DNA of 64,000 nucleotides from UBA12481 sp942493265 (GTDB lineage: Bacteria; Bacteroidota; Bacteroidia; Bacteroidales; UBA12481), in NCBI GenBank assembly GCA_942493265.1, contig OW818688.1, positions 620,001-684,000 of the forward strand, written 5' to 3'. A program made the translations under genes and the position numbers. Under the pieces are notes generated by a model that did not search any database, was not told the origin of the DNA, and saw only the letters and a program-made list of their open reading frames with translations. Position 1 is the first letter of the stretch, and every line of letters begins with the position of its first letter. Below are positions 33,961-43,676 of this stretch, one piece after another.

Positions 33961-34722
33961 TCACTTACTCCCGAACACTCTCCTCAGCAAATCGCTCGTC
34001 CGGGCACTGATATCGGTACGGATGAGTTTCTCCTGATCGGCAACTTTAACAAACAAGCCGCGGAGAGCCTGTCGCGTAACATATTCATCCAATGTATAAT
34101 TGAGAGGCTTAACACTCAGAAGTTTTCCGGCAACCGAACCGGCAAACTGGTTCCATATTTTAGTGAGCTGGCTCCACGACTGGTTTGCCGAAACGCCGGC
34201 CACAATGGGCTTATCCAGTGATGTTTGCACGGATGGCCGATAGAGGTTAACCAGTTGGGTAAAGGTTTTTTCCCGCAGATATCCTGTTGCAGCAGTATCC
34301 GCACCATTCAGGATTCCCCAGGCATCGGCGATTGTCATTGAGGTAATGGCATTGACAAAAACAGGAGCAGCCTGCCGGGCGGCATCTTCAGCCGAGCGGT
34401 TGATTTGCAGTACCACATCCTCAATCAACTTATCCAAACCGGGAACCTTTTTCGCGTAGGTTATCAACTCCTGCGTCTCCGGCGGAAGGTTGATTTTTAC
34501 CAACTGGTCCAGATAATAACCATTGGTGGCATTCAGCTTTTTCACAGCAACCTCGGTCCCAACTTTCAGCGCCTCCTTCAGCCCCTGCGAAACCTGGTCG
34601 GTGGTGAGTTTCCCACCCGACTGATCAGCAGTTGCTACCAATTGATTAAGAATATCGCAGGAGGTATTCAGCGCCAGTAACCCAATGAGCATAAGGGTTA
34701 AGAGAGATTTCATCGATTTCAT
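33961..34722 (-). CDS. DUF4197 lipoprotein
   Basis: Started at ATG 34720-34722 (MKSMKSLLTLMLIGLLALN) it has 253 residues with lipobox LNTSC; M4 (34713) is also possible. The mature protein is a helical DUF4197 domain with the family signs VSQGLKEALKVGTEVAVKKL, LNGADTAATGYLREKT and a C-terminal YVTRQALRGLF. DUF4197 proteins are periplasmic or outer-membrane lipoproteins of unknown function. The LysE and GH1 genes lie upstream on the same strand. Confidence 0.88.
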   Translation of the reverse strand: MKSMKSLLTLMLIGLLALNTSCDILNQLVATADQSGGKLTTDQVSQGLKEALKVGTEVAVKKLNATNGYYLDQLVKINLPPETQELITYAKKVPGLDKLIEDVVLQINRSAEDAARQAAPVFVNAITSMTIADAWGILNGADTAATGYLREKTFTQLVNLYRPSVQTSLDKPIVAGVSANQSWSQLTKIWNQFAGSVAGKLLSVKPLNYTLDEYVTRQALRGLFVKVADQEKLIRTDISARTSDLLRRVFGSK

Positions 34723-34763
34723 TATCAGTAATTTAAAAAATATTAAAACAGGTTCCTGATCAA

Positions 34764-35612
34764 TCAGATCAGTAGTTTGATGGCTGTATAGGCAAAGAAA
34801 AGTCCAAAGCCACAAAGAATGACTCCAAGACCGTGAATAATACCGTTCACCACCTTGATATTGATATGGTGGCGGAACCGGGCAATAATCAGACCCATAA
34901 TGATATACCAGGCAACACTGCCTGCTGCGAGGGGAAGTGCATAGGAAAAACTGATCAGCCAGGGAAACCAGGAAGGTGTAACAACCGGTTTGCGGGGCTC
35001 ACGATTCTTTAAGAATCTCAGGGTATCATTTTTCATAAAGGATGTTCCAATCGTGTCAACGGCCACGCGGTCACTGGTGTTTTTTAATGTATTCACGCTC
35101 TGGTCTACCATTGAATTTAGTCCGCCCGTATTGAAACCTATAGATGCTATAAAAGAGATCACCAAAACAGAGGTGGTTAACCATCCGAATATCAGAGTAG
35201 GGTTCAGGAAGTTAACCATAAAGCCGGTATAGAATCCACCTTTATGCTTTTGGATACGCTTATCCATCAGAGGCTTTTCCAATAAGGGCCCGGGCTCCTC
35301 CAAAGTCTCCATCTCCAGTTTCGATTTAATAACCCGGTAGCCGATATAAATGATGAAAACAGATCCAACCCCAAGAATATAAGGCATGAACGGTTTGAAA
35401 AAAGGATAGAGCTTTGTAACCCCGAATACACCGATATATACATAAACAAAATCGGCAAAGGAGGCTCCGATGGCGATCAGGTTACCTTTTCTGACCCTGC
35501 CCTTCAGTGCGTTCGAGGTAACCAGGATGCTGATGGGCCCGGCAATCGGCATCGAAAAGATGAAGCCGGTGAGCAGCCCAACAATTGCCATCGTAATTAA
35601 CCCTTCGCCCAT
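34764..35612 (-). CDS. LysE/RhtB-type exporter
   Basis: The 282-residue protein has about six membrane segments and the family N-terminus (GFIFSMPIAGPISILVTSNALKGR), with a cytoplasmic loop enlarged by about 70 residues between TM3 and TM6. LysE-family exporters remove amino acids; members with long loops are of unknown substrate. The start codon overlaps the stop codon of the GH1 gene by one base, so the two are translationally coupled. Confidence 0.85.
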   Translation of the reverse strand: MGEGLITMAIVGLLTGFIFSMPIAGPISILVTSNALKGRVRKGNLIAIGASFADFVYVYIGVFGVTKLYPFFKPFMPYILGVGSVFIIYIGYRVIKSKLEMETLEEPGPLLEKPLMDKRIQKHKGGFYTGFMVNFLNPTLIFGWLTTSVLVISFIASIGFNTGGLNSMVDQSVNTLKNTSDRVAVDTIGTSFMKNDTLRFLKNREPRKPVVTPSWFPWLISFSYALPLAAGSVAWYIIMGLIIARFRHHINIKVVNGIIHGLGVILCGFGLFFAYTAIKLLI

Positions 35613-37030
35613 CAGTTTTGTGTTTTAAGCCGGATAATATCCTGGTACATTTTCGCTCCTTTTCTCAGTGTTCTCCATTGAATTACCCGGTCGTTGGCAT
35701 ACAATCCGAATTTCATATCATATCCCAGCGACCATTCAAAATTATCCATTAAAGTCCAGTAATAATACCCCCTGATATCATCTCCCTCAGAAATTGCTTT
35801 GGAAACCACATAAAGGTACCGGTTGATAAATTGGGCCCGCCGGTCATCTTTCTGATCTGCAATGCCGTTTTCAGTGATATAGACGGGCACCCCAAATTGC
35901 GATACGGTTTTAATGGCCCGGTAAAATCCCTCGGGATAACTTGCATAATCCATGTCCGTTTTTACTTCATCCGGCAACAGCCGTGCCTTAAATGCCTTAT
36001 CCAGGTTAAAGGAAAACTTGAAATTATAATGCGAATAATAATTCAGTCCGATAAAATCCATTGAGCCAATGGCTTTCGGATTATCCTCCGACAATCGGGC
36101 CATGCCCGGCATATTGAACCGGTATTCGCCGGTTTTCAGAAAATTCAGGGTGGTGCCGTTAAATACCCCGTCGAGAAGGTTGGAAAACACCCAGTCGCCT
36201 AAATTCCACTTACGGTAAGGATCCGACTGGGTCAGATTTTTTACCACGCCCACTTTTGCCTGCTGTCCACCAGGCAATCCCTTTATTTTCCAGTATGCCT
36301 GAACATGGGCCTCCAGAATATTCCTCAGAACCACAGCAGCGAGTTTCGGGTCCTTCTTTCCGGGAGGCATATCTCCCTGGAAATAACCTCCAACCACATA
36401 AACAGCCGGTTCATTAATCGTGCACCACAAGTTCACCCGATCCTTCAGCGCACTAAATACAACCTCGGTAAATCGCACAAAATCAGTAATATTTTCCTTT
36501 TTCTCAAAGGCACCCTTTTTCTCAAACCAGATAGGATTGGTGAAATGATGGAGCGTGACCATCGGGACCATCCCAGCCATTATCAGCGAGTCGCACACAT
36601 CCTGATAGTGCCTGATAGCCAGTGTATCAAATACTCCCTCCTGCGGTTCGATCCGACTCCATTCAACTGAAAAACGGTAAGATTTTACACCCAGATCCTG
36701 CATCAGCCGAATATCCTGCGGGTACCTCCGCCAGTGATCGCAGGCCATCCCGGATAACTGTCCGCGCGCAATCATGGGATTTCCTGTGGCATCAACGGTG
36801 CTTTCCCACAAATACCATTGGTTATTGGTATGATAGCCTTCAACCTGATGAGCGGCAGTGGCCACTCCCCAGAGGAAATCTTTCGGGAATGACATTTTCT
36901 CCATATCAATCTTCGACCAGTCCCATTTAAGCTGTGGCCGCGAGTTTTGAAAAATGATGCAGGGAACGAACCAGGCCAGGAGGAGGATGGCCGCGACTGA
37001 AAGCAGGATGAGGCGTAGTTTTGGTTTCAT
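35612..37030 (-). CDS. GH1 beta-glucosidase-like enzyme, membrane-anchored
   Basis: Started at ATG 37028-37030 (MKPKLRLILLSVAAILLLAW) it has 472 residues; an upstream extension reads only the 14-bp repeat (TDNRQ peptides) and is rejected. After an N-terminal membrane anchor comes a (beta/alpha)8 GH1 domain: FPKDFLWGVATAAHQVEG, acid/base Glu207 in TINEP and nucleophile Glu387 in ITENG. It cleaves terminal beta-linked glucose, galactose or related sugars, probably on the periplasmic face. Coupled to a LysE-type exporter, an unusual pairing. Confidence 0.93.
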   Translation of the reverse strand: MKPKLRLILLSVAAILLLAWFVPCIIFQNSRPQLKWDWSKIDMEKMSFPKDFLWGVATAAHQVEGYHTNNQWYLWESTVDATGNPMIARGQLSGMACDHWRRYPQDIRLMQDLGVKSYRFSVEWSRIEPQEGVFDTLAIRHYQDVCDSLIMAGMVPMVTLHHFTNPIWFEKKGAFEKKENITDFVRFTEVVFSALKDRVNLWCTINEPAVYVVGGYFQGDMPPGKKDPKLAAVVLRNILEAHVQAYWKIKGLPGGQQAKVGVVKNLTQSDPYRKWNLGDWVFSNLLDGVFNGTTLNFLKTGEYRFNMPGMARLSEDNPKAIGSMDFIGLNYYSHYNFKFSFNLDKAFKARLLPDEVKTDMDYASYPEGFYRAIKTVSQFGVPVYITENGIADQKDDRRAQFINRYLYVVSKAISEGDDIRGYYYWTLMDNFEWSLGYDMKFGLYANDRVIQWRTLRKGAKMYQDIIRLKTQN

Positions 37031-37040
37031 TTGGAACTGT

Positions 37041-37075
37041 TGTCGGTTGTCTGTTATCGGTTGTCTGTTATCGGT
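37041..37075. repeat. 14-bp direct repeats (GGTTGTCTGTTATC)
   Basis: Two exact 14-bp units (37045-37058, 37059-37072) with partial units on each side lie just upstream of the GH1 start. The unit is twice 7 bp, in keeping with the heptamer arrays elsewhere. Confidence 0.85.
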
Positions 37076-37166
37076 TTTTGGGTACAAGTTATCAAATTAG
37101 GTGCAAAAATGAATACAGCCAAAATACCACCTCCGGGCCATGGCAATTTACCCCCTGTTTTTTCGT

Positions 37167-37174
37167 TATATTTG
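37167..37174 (+). promoter_or_regulatory. TAxxTTTG promoter element
   Basis: TATATTTG matches the -7 consensus, 26 nt before the lipoprotein start at 37200. The -33 region shows only ATTTA near 37146. Confidence 0.45.
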
Positions 37175-37199
37175 TATAATTAATCAATTGAAGATCATC

Positions 37200-38261
37200 A
37201 TGAAAACTCAAGGGAAAATATTAATCGTTGCCGCACTGGCCGGTGCACTGCTGGGAAGCTGCACCCGGGAAACTCCTGAAACCAGGCTGACACTGAAGCA
37301 ATCGATCGATCAGGGCGCAGTGAATATCAATACCGCCATGGAGAGCATAACCGCCTCACCTGCCTATGGTATTTTCACCATGAATGATGAGGGTCTGAAG
37401 ACTGGCACCACCCTCGATTCTTTCCGGGTGTACATTCCGCTGGAAAAAATTAAAGGAGTATTTGATTACAAACCGGTTCCGCGAATCGACCGGTTCGGCA
37501 GATCGATCATTCAGTTCTTCAATCAGAGCGCTGATAACAGTCAGATGATCGTTCGCATGCCATTATCCAAAGTAACCAATCCCAGAACGCTCCGACGTTT
37601 TGTCCCTGCCGATACCCTGCTCACGAACAATTTTTCGATCACGGTTTCGGATTATCACAACAATTACAACAGTTTCCGGGATTTTGATTACGCACTGGCT
37701 TCCGCTATCAGTGTGGATAATGTTGTTGCCGGCAACCTGAATATCAAATCAACTATCACTCCGGGTGAAGGGATTCATTATGCCTCACAATATGCGTTCG
37801 ATGCCAGTTATACGGCTAAATATGCATATAACTCGGGCGATACAACAATCTCATCCTTCAGCATCAGCGGTGACGACAAGATTCTGTATGAAGAAAAACT
37901 GCTCACCATCAGGAATGACACCTCCAGATTCGGCCGCGAGCATCAGTATATTCTAACCATCGGAGATGTTGAAATCGCCAGAAGCTCTGTCACACGCAAG
38001 GCTGAAGTATCGGTTAAGGGAGTTTTGCAGCCCAATGCCGTGGTCACCATTATCGACCGGGAAGAGGACGATGAAGCCTCCCTTTGCAGAAAACGCGATA
38101 TTCAGATCACCTTTGAGGATGGAACCGTCACCACGGTATCTGCCCTGATCGGAGAATCGATCGATAATATCAAAACACTGTTTGATTCGCTGCACCAGGT
38201 ATATTTTGCCGGCTGGGTGGTGGATTGGATTGCCTACGATATCTATTATCAGCGGAATTAG
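37200..38261 (+). CDS. Lipoprotein of unknown function
   Basis: The 353-residue lipoprotein starts at ATG 37200 (MKTQGKILIVAALAGALLGSC). It is predicted to be mostly beta-strand (FRVYIPLEKIKGVFDY, QYILTIGDVEIARSSVTRKAEVSVKG). I recognise no family and no catalytic motif. It overlaps the convergent Rid-like gene by 4 bp. Confidence 0.75.
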   Translation: MKTQGKILIVAALAGALLGSCTRETPETRLTLKQSIDQGAVNINTAMESITASPAYGIFTMNDEGLKTGTTLDSFRVYIPLEKIKGVFDYKPVPRIDRFGRSIIQFFNQSADNSQMIVRMPLSKVTNPRTLRRFVPADTLLTNNFSITVSDYHNNYNSFRDFDYALASAISVDNVVAGNLNIKSTITPGEGIHYASQYAFDASYTAKYAYNSGDTTISSFSISGDDKILYEEKLLTIRNDTSRFGREHQYILTIGDVEIARSSVTRKAEVSVKGVLQPNAVVTIIDREEDDEASLCRKRDIQITFEDGTVTTVSALIGESIDNIKTLFDSLHQVYFAGWVVDWIAYDIYYQRN

Positions 38262-39403
38262 GACGGGGTAAAACAAACCACCGCCTCAATTTCAACCAGC
38301 AGCTCTTCCCGGCAAATATCTGCCAGCAGATAGACAGGTGAAACCATAGGGTAATTCTTTTCAATAAATCCCCTGATTGCCTCAAAATCTTGCTCATTTT
38401 TCAAATAAACAATGAATACCTCAAAGCGGGGTTCAATTCCCGCATAACATCCGCAGAAATTCAGGTTTTCAGTTTTTATCAGGTTGAAAATATTCTCAAT
38501 GGTAATTCGGGTTTGTTCAACGGCGCCGGCATCCTGAACGCTCTGTTCACCTCTTATGGCCGCCGTTCCGGAAATATAAACGCACGCATTTCCGGGCGAT
38601 CCCAGAAACCGTGCCCGTTCAAACTTCGGGGTTATCCTTTCATGACCACCCCCGGCTAAAACCTGTCCGGAATACTGATAGGCCGGAACCTGAAATTCAT
38701 TATTTACCGGAACATTTTTAATTAATGGCGACAAGCATAAAATCGCATCTGTTTCAACTACAACCCCACCGGTTTTTATCCCGATACCAGTGGCAGCCGG
38801 ATATCCGTTTTCCCAGGTTGTTTTTTCATAAAAAGCAGTCCTGGCCCGGTTAAATTCTTGATAGTTCTGCACTTCAGAGGAGAATGCAGTAATATTTTCA
38901 ATGTAATTCCATTGCCTGACAATAGAATTAACCGGTATTTTCTCTTTGTTTAAAATGGAGCCGATCTTTTCAAAAACCGCCGTTGCCTGATCACAGGTTC
39001 CGGCATCCGGATGATCAGCCATTACCCCGCCGACAATTAATTCTTTATAAAATTCATTTTGGATGGTAATATATTTAATCCCCGAATGATCTGCATATTT
39101 AACCTTTTCCCCGGAATCAGTTTCAATAGCACTTACCTCCAGTAAAAGTCCGCCGTTTAAGGGTTTCTGGGCAATATAGCTGACCGGGGGAGCTATCTCC
39201 CCGAATAATAAACCGACCTTTTTATTGATAATATTTAATTGCAGGTGATATTCCTCCAAATTTTCAGGATCTCCAAAATAAACTAAACGGACAATAATAT
39301 TCCTGGTTTGAATTTGCGCCAGGAGAACGTCACACATGGCACCAAAATCATCACTCTGCGCAATATAAAATTCAAAAGATTTTTTTCTGAGCATGGCAAG
39401 CAA
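38258..39403 (-). CDS. Rid/YjgF-fold chorismatase-like protein
   Basis: The 381-residue protein has two tandem YjgF/Rid-like folds. The signature VRQWNYIENI, YQEFNRARTAFYE and YPAATGIGI is that of chorismatase-type (FkbO/Hyg5/XanB2-like) proteins, while the C-terminal half (ARFLGSPGNACVYISGTAAIRGE) resembles single Rid domains. Chorismatases turn chorismate into hydroxybenzoates; Rid proteins deaminate imines. Which chemistry applies is not decided by sequence. It starts 4 bp after the dihaem fusion gene, so it is the third gene of the HzsA-like operon. Confidence 0.75.
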   Translation of the reverse strand: MLAMLRKKSFEFYIAQSDDFGAMCDVLLAQIQTRNIIVRLVYFGDPENLEEYHLQLNIINKKVGLLFGEIAPPVSYIAQKPLNGGLLLEVSAIETDSGEKVKYADHSGIKYITIQNEFYKELIVGGVMADHPDAGTCDQATAVFEKIGSILNKEKIPVNSIVRQWNYIENITAFSSEVQNYQEFNRARTAFYEKTTWENGYPAATGIGIKTGGVVVETDAILCLSPLIKNVPVNNEFQVPAYQYSGQVLAGGGHERITPKFERARFLGSPGNACVYISGTAAIRGEQSVQDAGAVEQTRITIENIFNLIKTENLNFCGCYAGIEPRFEVFIVYLKNEQDFEAIRGFIEKNYPMVSPVYLLADICREELLVEIEAVVCFTPS

Positions 39404-39407
39404 TTGA

Positions 39408-41183
39408 CTACAATGAATTAATATACTCCGCCAGCTGACCGGCCTCCTCCGGGGTAAGACTGCTTTTTAAACCATGCCCGTGGACTTCAAAAACATCCTT
39501 CATTTCGTATGCACTTCCCATGAACAGATAGGGAGCCGTGCGCCAAACCTCGCGGAGCGTAGGGGTATCCCATCCTTTCCAATCCGCATTTACCTTTTCT
39601 TCATCCCCTATTTTATAGGAATTCAGGTTGGTGAAATAGTTACCGCTATGGCAATCCGCGCAGTCTTCCCGCTCGAAAATCAATTTGCCTTTTTTTGCCG
39701 TTTCAGATAATTTCCCGTTTACCAGCCAGGGGCTCGGCAGCGGTTTTAATGATTTCAGATAGGCATCCACATATTTTGCATCCTCTTCTGATATCTCACT
39801 GAACTGGATGTGTTTAAATCCTGCACGAACCGCCACGGCGGCTGATCCGCGGATTCCGCTTACCATGACCGGCGGGGTGAGATGCGAAAACAGCAGACTC
39901 TTGCAATTCTTGGGGTTCCCGATGCCATCATTCAACAGATCCCAGTTGAGCCCATCGGTGCGGGCTTCACCGGGGTGACAGCCATTGCACGATTGCCAGC
40001 CCTGAAAGCAATACGATGCATCATTGAATATTCGTTCTCCCCGGGCTTCAGGACTCTCCTTCCGGTCGGGATTTAAATTCATTTCCCGGATTTCGCCGGA
40101 AGCGATATCAAAAACATTGATCACATCGGAGAAATAGGCTATTATGAACGCGGTGTTACCCGAAAGCGCAAAAGTACGCGGACCGTTCCCTTTCAGCGGA
40201 TACCGCTGACGGATGCCGCTCAGGAAATTAAGGTTGTAAGACAGTCCCGGCTTATTCGGCTCCGATAATAATTTCTCCACAAATGCTTTATGGCTGATAA
40301 TGCTCAGGTCGTGCGTTCCCGAATGGGTAATCAATATTTTATCGGCTGTGCAGTGTACATCCCATGTACCGGCGGCACCCCGCTCCGGCTCATCCAGCAC
40401 CACAGTCGCCATAAACTCAAGCTTTCGTGCATCAATAACGCTCAATCCGCTGGTATTCATCCATCCCTGTTCAAGCTGAGAGGTAGGCACCTGAAACCTG
40501 CCCAGATTATGGGTCACATAAACGAAGTTCCCATCGGGCGACAGACAGATTCCGCGCAGGGCATTGCTTCCGTTGCTGAGTTTTATATCCCTGATCCTGC
40601 TGAAATCCGTGAGATCGATAACCGAAACACATGCCGCAACGATATCCACATCTGCCCGTTGGGCAGGAAGAAAATTATTTACAAAAAGATACCTCCCGTC
40701 AGATGAAAGAACCATCCCACAGGGTTCCCGGAGCATCTTAACTTTACCGGTAACAGTCAGGGTTTTGGCATCAATCTGATAAACCTGGTTCTCATACCGG
40801 GCAGCAACGAACAATGTTTTTTTGTCGGCGCTTAAAACCGGACATGCCGCACCCATTCCAAGCCTGACCGACGAAATCTTTCCGGGCTTGTTAATATCCA
40901 GGAGAGTCACCCAGCCATTGGCTTCGGAACCGGTTACCCAGGCCAAATTTTTATCCAGGGCAATCCCGGTAACCGGCTCGGCAAATTTCCATTTCATGAT
41001 CGTTTTACCGTTCCAGTCGCTCAAAACAACTTCATTCGTCCCGGCATTGGCCATCAGCAACCTCGATCCGTCAACAATCTTAATATCGGTCATAAACAGT
41101 GGAGCCGATGAAACCGGATAGCCGCAAATTGCTTCAGAAAATAAATTCAGGAACAGGATAATTCCAAAAATCAGTTTTTTCAT
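39408..41183 (-). CDS. Beta-propeller/dihaem cytochrome c peroxidase-like fusion
   Basis: The 591-residue exported protein has two parts. Residues 25-370 form a YVTN-type seven-bladed propeller (SSDGRYLFVNN, LSPDGNFVYVTHN). Residues 375-591 form a MauG/CcP-like dihaem domain with haem motifs CNGCH (399-403) and CADCH (508-512) and the family end DTPTLREVWRTAPYLFMGSA plus HGHGLKSSLTPEE. It should take part in periplasmic redox chemistry. Its ATG overlaps the stop of the HzsA-like gene (ATGA), so the two are coupled. The domain order matches a fused HzsB-HzsC of hydrazine synthase. Confidence 0.88.
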   Translation of the reverse strand: MKKLIFGIILFLNLFSEAICGYPVSSAPLFMTDIKIVDGSRLLMANAGTNEVVLSDWNGKTIMKWKFAEPVTGIALDKNLAWVTGSEANGWVTLLDINKPGKISSVRLGMGAACPVLSADKKTLFVAARYENQVYQIDAKTLTVTGKVKMLREPCGMVLSSDGRYLFVNNFLPAQRADVDIVAACVSVIDLTDFSRIRDIKLSNGSNALRGICLSPDGNFVYVTHNLGRFQVPTSQLEQGWMNTSGLSVIDARKLEFMATVVLDEPERGAAGTWDVHCTADKILITHSGTHDLSIISHKAFVEKLLSEPNKPGLSYNLNFLSGIRQRYPLKGNGPRTFALSGNTAFIIAYFSDVINVFDIASGEIREMNLNPDRKESPEARGERIFNDASYCFQGWQSCNGCHPGEARTDGLNWDLLNDGIGNPKNCKSLLFSHLTPPVMVSGIRGSAAVAVRAGFKHIQFSEISEEDAKYVDAYLKSLKPLPSPWLVNGKLSETAKKGKLIFEREDCADCHSGNYFTNLNSYKIGDEEKVNADWKGWDTPTLREVWRTAPYLFMGSAYEMKDVFEVHGHGLKSSLTPEEAGQLAEYINSL

Positions 41184-43552
41184 TTTTTATCGTATTCCTT
41201 TTTGCCTTCAGCCCGGGCCTTTACAAAACGTGTTTCTTCATTCATCTGCTCCCCGTAACGATTGAGTCGCTCCTGATCCTTTTCACACGGCACAAAGTCC
41301 TCAACCGTGCCTCCGTTCGGCCTGGCTTTTAACCGCTGTCCCCCGAGAGTAATCAAAGCAACCGCTTCGTCATACCTGGGTTTATCATTCCTGATAATAT
41401 CCAGACACGGACTGAGCCAGGGCCTGTCAAAGGAAATTTGCGGACCGGCTTTCCGGTGAAAATCATTCAGTGCCCAAAAATCTGTTCCGGTAAGCTTCCC
41501 AAGTTGTTTCAACTCAGTATCATTCAAAGGACTACGGCCGGCAATATTATCCGGATAAGCCGATTCATAAACCGGATAATAGGCAGCATTAATATCCAGC
41601 CAGGTATAGATAATCCGCTTGTCCGACTCACTTAATCTCACCTCATAATGCTGACCATCAATTATTTTAGCCAGGATACTGGCGTGCGAGCCCCAGGTAT
41701 ACGGTTGCTGAATGGCTGCCGGACCGGCGCCGGCAACGGTTATTTTCTTTTTCACATACAGGTCGATATAGGAAGCATTGAAATACGGATTTTTGTCGCC
41801 TGCCAGCACCAGTTTATTCCGGTTGTTGATCTCAAAATCATGACATGAAACGCAATTCCTGTCGAATACCGGCTGCACCTGTTTTTCATAGGAAAACAGT
41901 TCAGGTGCCACACCGTTCCATCCATTCATGGAAGCAGGTTTACCGCGCAGGGCGATGAGTGCTTTTCCCGTGGGCGGCGGAACATTGATGCGGTCATCAT
42001 GGCAGCCGATACAGCCGTTTACTTCACCTGATTGCACCATCGTACCGCTTCGCATGGATTGAATCATTTTTTTATCCTTATCCAGCAACTGGAAGTATAC
42101 AAACTTGTTGGAGGGAACCTCAAAATAAGCCGATCCGTCGTCCTCAACGGGCACTTCGCCCAGGATGCGCTTATTCTCGAAATTGGTCCAGTTCATTCCG
42201 GGAGCCTGCTGTCCCTGTCCGCCCCACGGTTGTGCGGTCCAGTTAAGTTTAGGGGGAGACTCAATCACCCGCAGATATTTCACAGAACCATTCACCACAC
42301 CCTTCATGTGCGTTCCTTCATACACATTCTGAACAAAAAACACGCCGTTCCGGCCCTTGAAATCCCGCTTCAACGGCAGCATAGCCGGCTTAAAACGCTC
42401 ATTTAAAGGCTGTGGGTCGAAAATGCCTAATTCGCCCTCGAGCAGCAATATCTCCTCGTTTTTAACAGCATCCACCAAGTACATTCCCATTTTTTCGGAA
42501 TAGGTTCCATCCGGCTTCTTAATATATCTCGATACCAATATCTGGTTTTCATTGAGCGGGAACGGATCCTCGTATTTGACGGGGATGGAGGCAAATGCAT
42601 CATAATCATCGGTACGGGTATCGCCATCCGTGGCTACCCGATCGATGGAGCTTGCCGGCCAGATCCGCACAACGGGCTTGATGCCGTCAACGCCGAGGCG
42701 CCGGTCGATCAGGGCCAGTGCACCCCAGGGCCTGTCGTGACAGGATCCGAAAATACAGGCAATCAACTGACTGCCGGGTATGGCCCGGGCATCAATCACC
42801 GCACCGGGTGAAGGGGTATTATTTCCATAATAGATGGAATGCTTGGTACCATCGGGGTGGACTACCCATAAAGCCTGGGCATCTCCGAAATTCCGGTCAA
42901 CATATTCCCACCGGTCATACAAGATGCGCCCGTCATTCAGCAAGGTTGAATGCGCCTCATGCAAAGTACTGTTGCCCAGCTGGATGATATTCGCACCATC
43001 GGCATCCATCAGAAAAAGGTTGCACATGATATGCCGGTTGCACATGCAGAACTTGGGCTCGCGGGTACTGCTGAAAATGATCGACCCGTCGGGCAGGTAA
43101 AGGGGATCGATATCCGTTACATAATCGGCAAAGGTGAGCTGTTTAAGACCGGATCCATCGGCATCAATCTCATAGATATGGTAAAAATCATCCTTGTTTT
43201 TCCGCATGGAAAAGAGAATTTTCTTTCCATCAAACGATACTTCCGGGTCACGCACAATCCCCTCTTTCGATTCAATGAGGGTGCGCGATTTCCCGGTTGT
43301 CAGGTCAAACACTTTCAAAGCGGAGTTGCCAATGAAGGAAGCCTCATTGATTTCGCCCTTCTGGAACATCGTGGCTGTATTGTGATGATCGGGAACATAC
43401 TGATTACGTTCCACATAGACGATCTCCTTCATCTCTTTCCCGAGATATTTCAGCGTATTGGAAGCTGGTGCATGCAAAGTGCACGCTGCCAGCATCAGAC
43501 CCATAAATCCTGCTTTTAAACTGAGAGTTGCGCCCATATCAGTTCCTTTCAC
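41180..43552 (-). CDS. HzsA-like (hydrazine synthase alpha-related) dihaem propeller lipoprotein
   Basis: The 790-residue protein has a lipoprotein signal (LAAC, Cys24), a PD40/WD40-like propeller (residues ~70-400) and a middle beta domain. The C-terminal region carries two haem-c sites, CIGCH (514-518) and CVSCH (567-571). Family marks are CNRHIMCNLFLMDADG, LHEAHSTLLNDGRILYDRWEYVDR and ACIFGSCHDRPWG, as in HzsA-related proteins. In anammox HzsA, as I recall, a Tyr four residues after the first CxxCH binds the haem iron; here that position is Ile522, so hydrazine synthesis is unlikely. The role is unknown; periplasmic multi-haem redox catalysis is inferred. Confidence 0.82.
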   Translation of the reverse strand: MKGTDMGATLSLKAGFMGLMLAACTLHAPASNTLKYLGKEMKEIVYVERNQYVPDHHNTATMFQKGEINEASFIGNSALKVFDLTTGKSRTLIESKEGIVRDPEVSFDGKKILFSMRKNKDDFYHIYEIDADGSGLKQLTFADYVTDIDPLYLPDGSIIFSSTREPKFCMCNRHIMCNLFLMDADGANIIQLGNSTLHEAHSTLLNDGRILYDRWEYVDRNFGDAQALWVVHPDGTKHSIYYGNNTPSPGAVIDARAIPGSQLIACIFGSCHDRPWGALALIDRRLGVDGIKPVVRIWPASSIDRVATDGDTRTDDYDAFASIPVKYEDPFPLNENQILVSRYIKKPDGTYSEKMGMYLVDAVKNEEILLLEGELGIFDPQPLNERFKPAMLPLKRDFKGRNGVFFVQNVYEGTHMKGVVNGSVKYLRVIESPPKLNWTAQPWGGQGQQAPGMNWTNFENKRILGEVPVEDDGSAYFEVPSNKFVYFQLLDKDKKMIQSMRSGTMVQSGEVNGCIGCHDDRINVPPPTGKALIALRGKPASMNGWNGVAPELFSYEKQVQPVFDRNCVSCHDFEINNRNKLVLAGDKNPYFNASYIDLYVKKKITVAGAGPAAIQQPYTWGSHASILAKIIDGQHYEVRLSESDKRIIYTWLDINAAYYPVYESAYPDNIAGRSPLNDTELKQLGKLTGTDFWALNDFHRKAGPQISFDRPWLSPCLDIIRNDKPRYDEAVALITLGGQRLKARPNGGTVEDFVPCEKDQERLNRYGEQMNEETRFVKARAEGKKEYDKK

Positions 43553-43629
43553 TCACCTGTTAGTCATTTTACGACTCTAAATATACTTTTTTAGGTGATG
43601 AAATTAACTCCGGGTTGGGACCCATATAT

Positions 43630-43661
43630 ATTGTATATATTATATATATTAAATACTTTTG
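43630..43661 (+). promoter_or_regulatory. Promoter/operator of the toxin-antitoxin operon
   Basis: ATTG (43630-43633) and TACTTTTG (43654-43661) have the same 20-nt spacing and the same -7 octamer as the marR promoter. The spacer and upstream bases are nested TATATA palindromes (43622-43650), a plausible binding site for the ribbon-helix-helix antitoxin. Confidence 0.6.
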
Positions 43662-43676
43662 TCTGATTAAGCGTTT

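Noticed and set aside
41180..43552. Bona fide hydrazine synthase alpha subunit
   Set aside because: The Tyr expected four residues after the first CxxCH is Ile522, and nothing else in the window suggests anammox.
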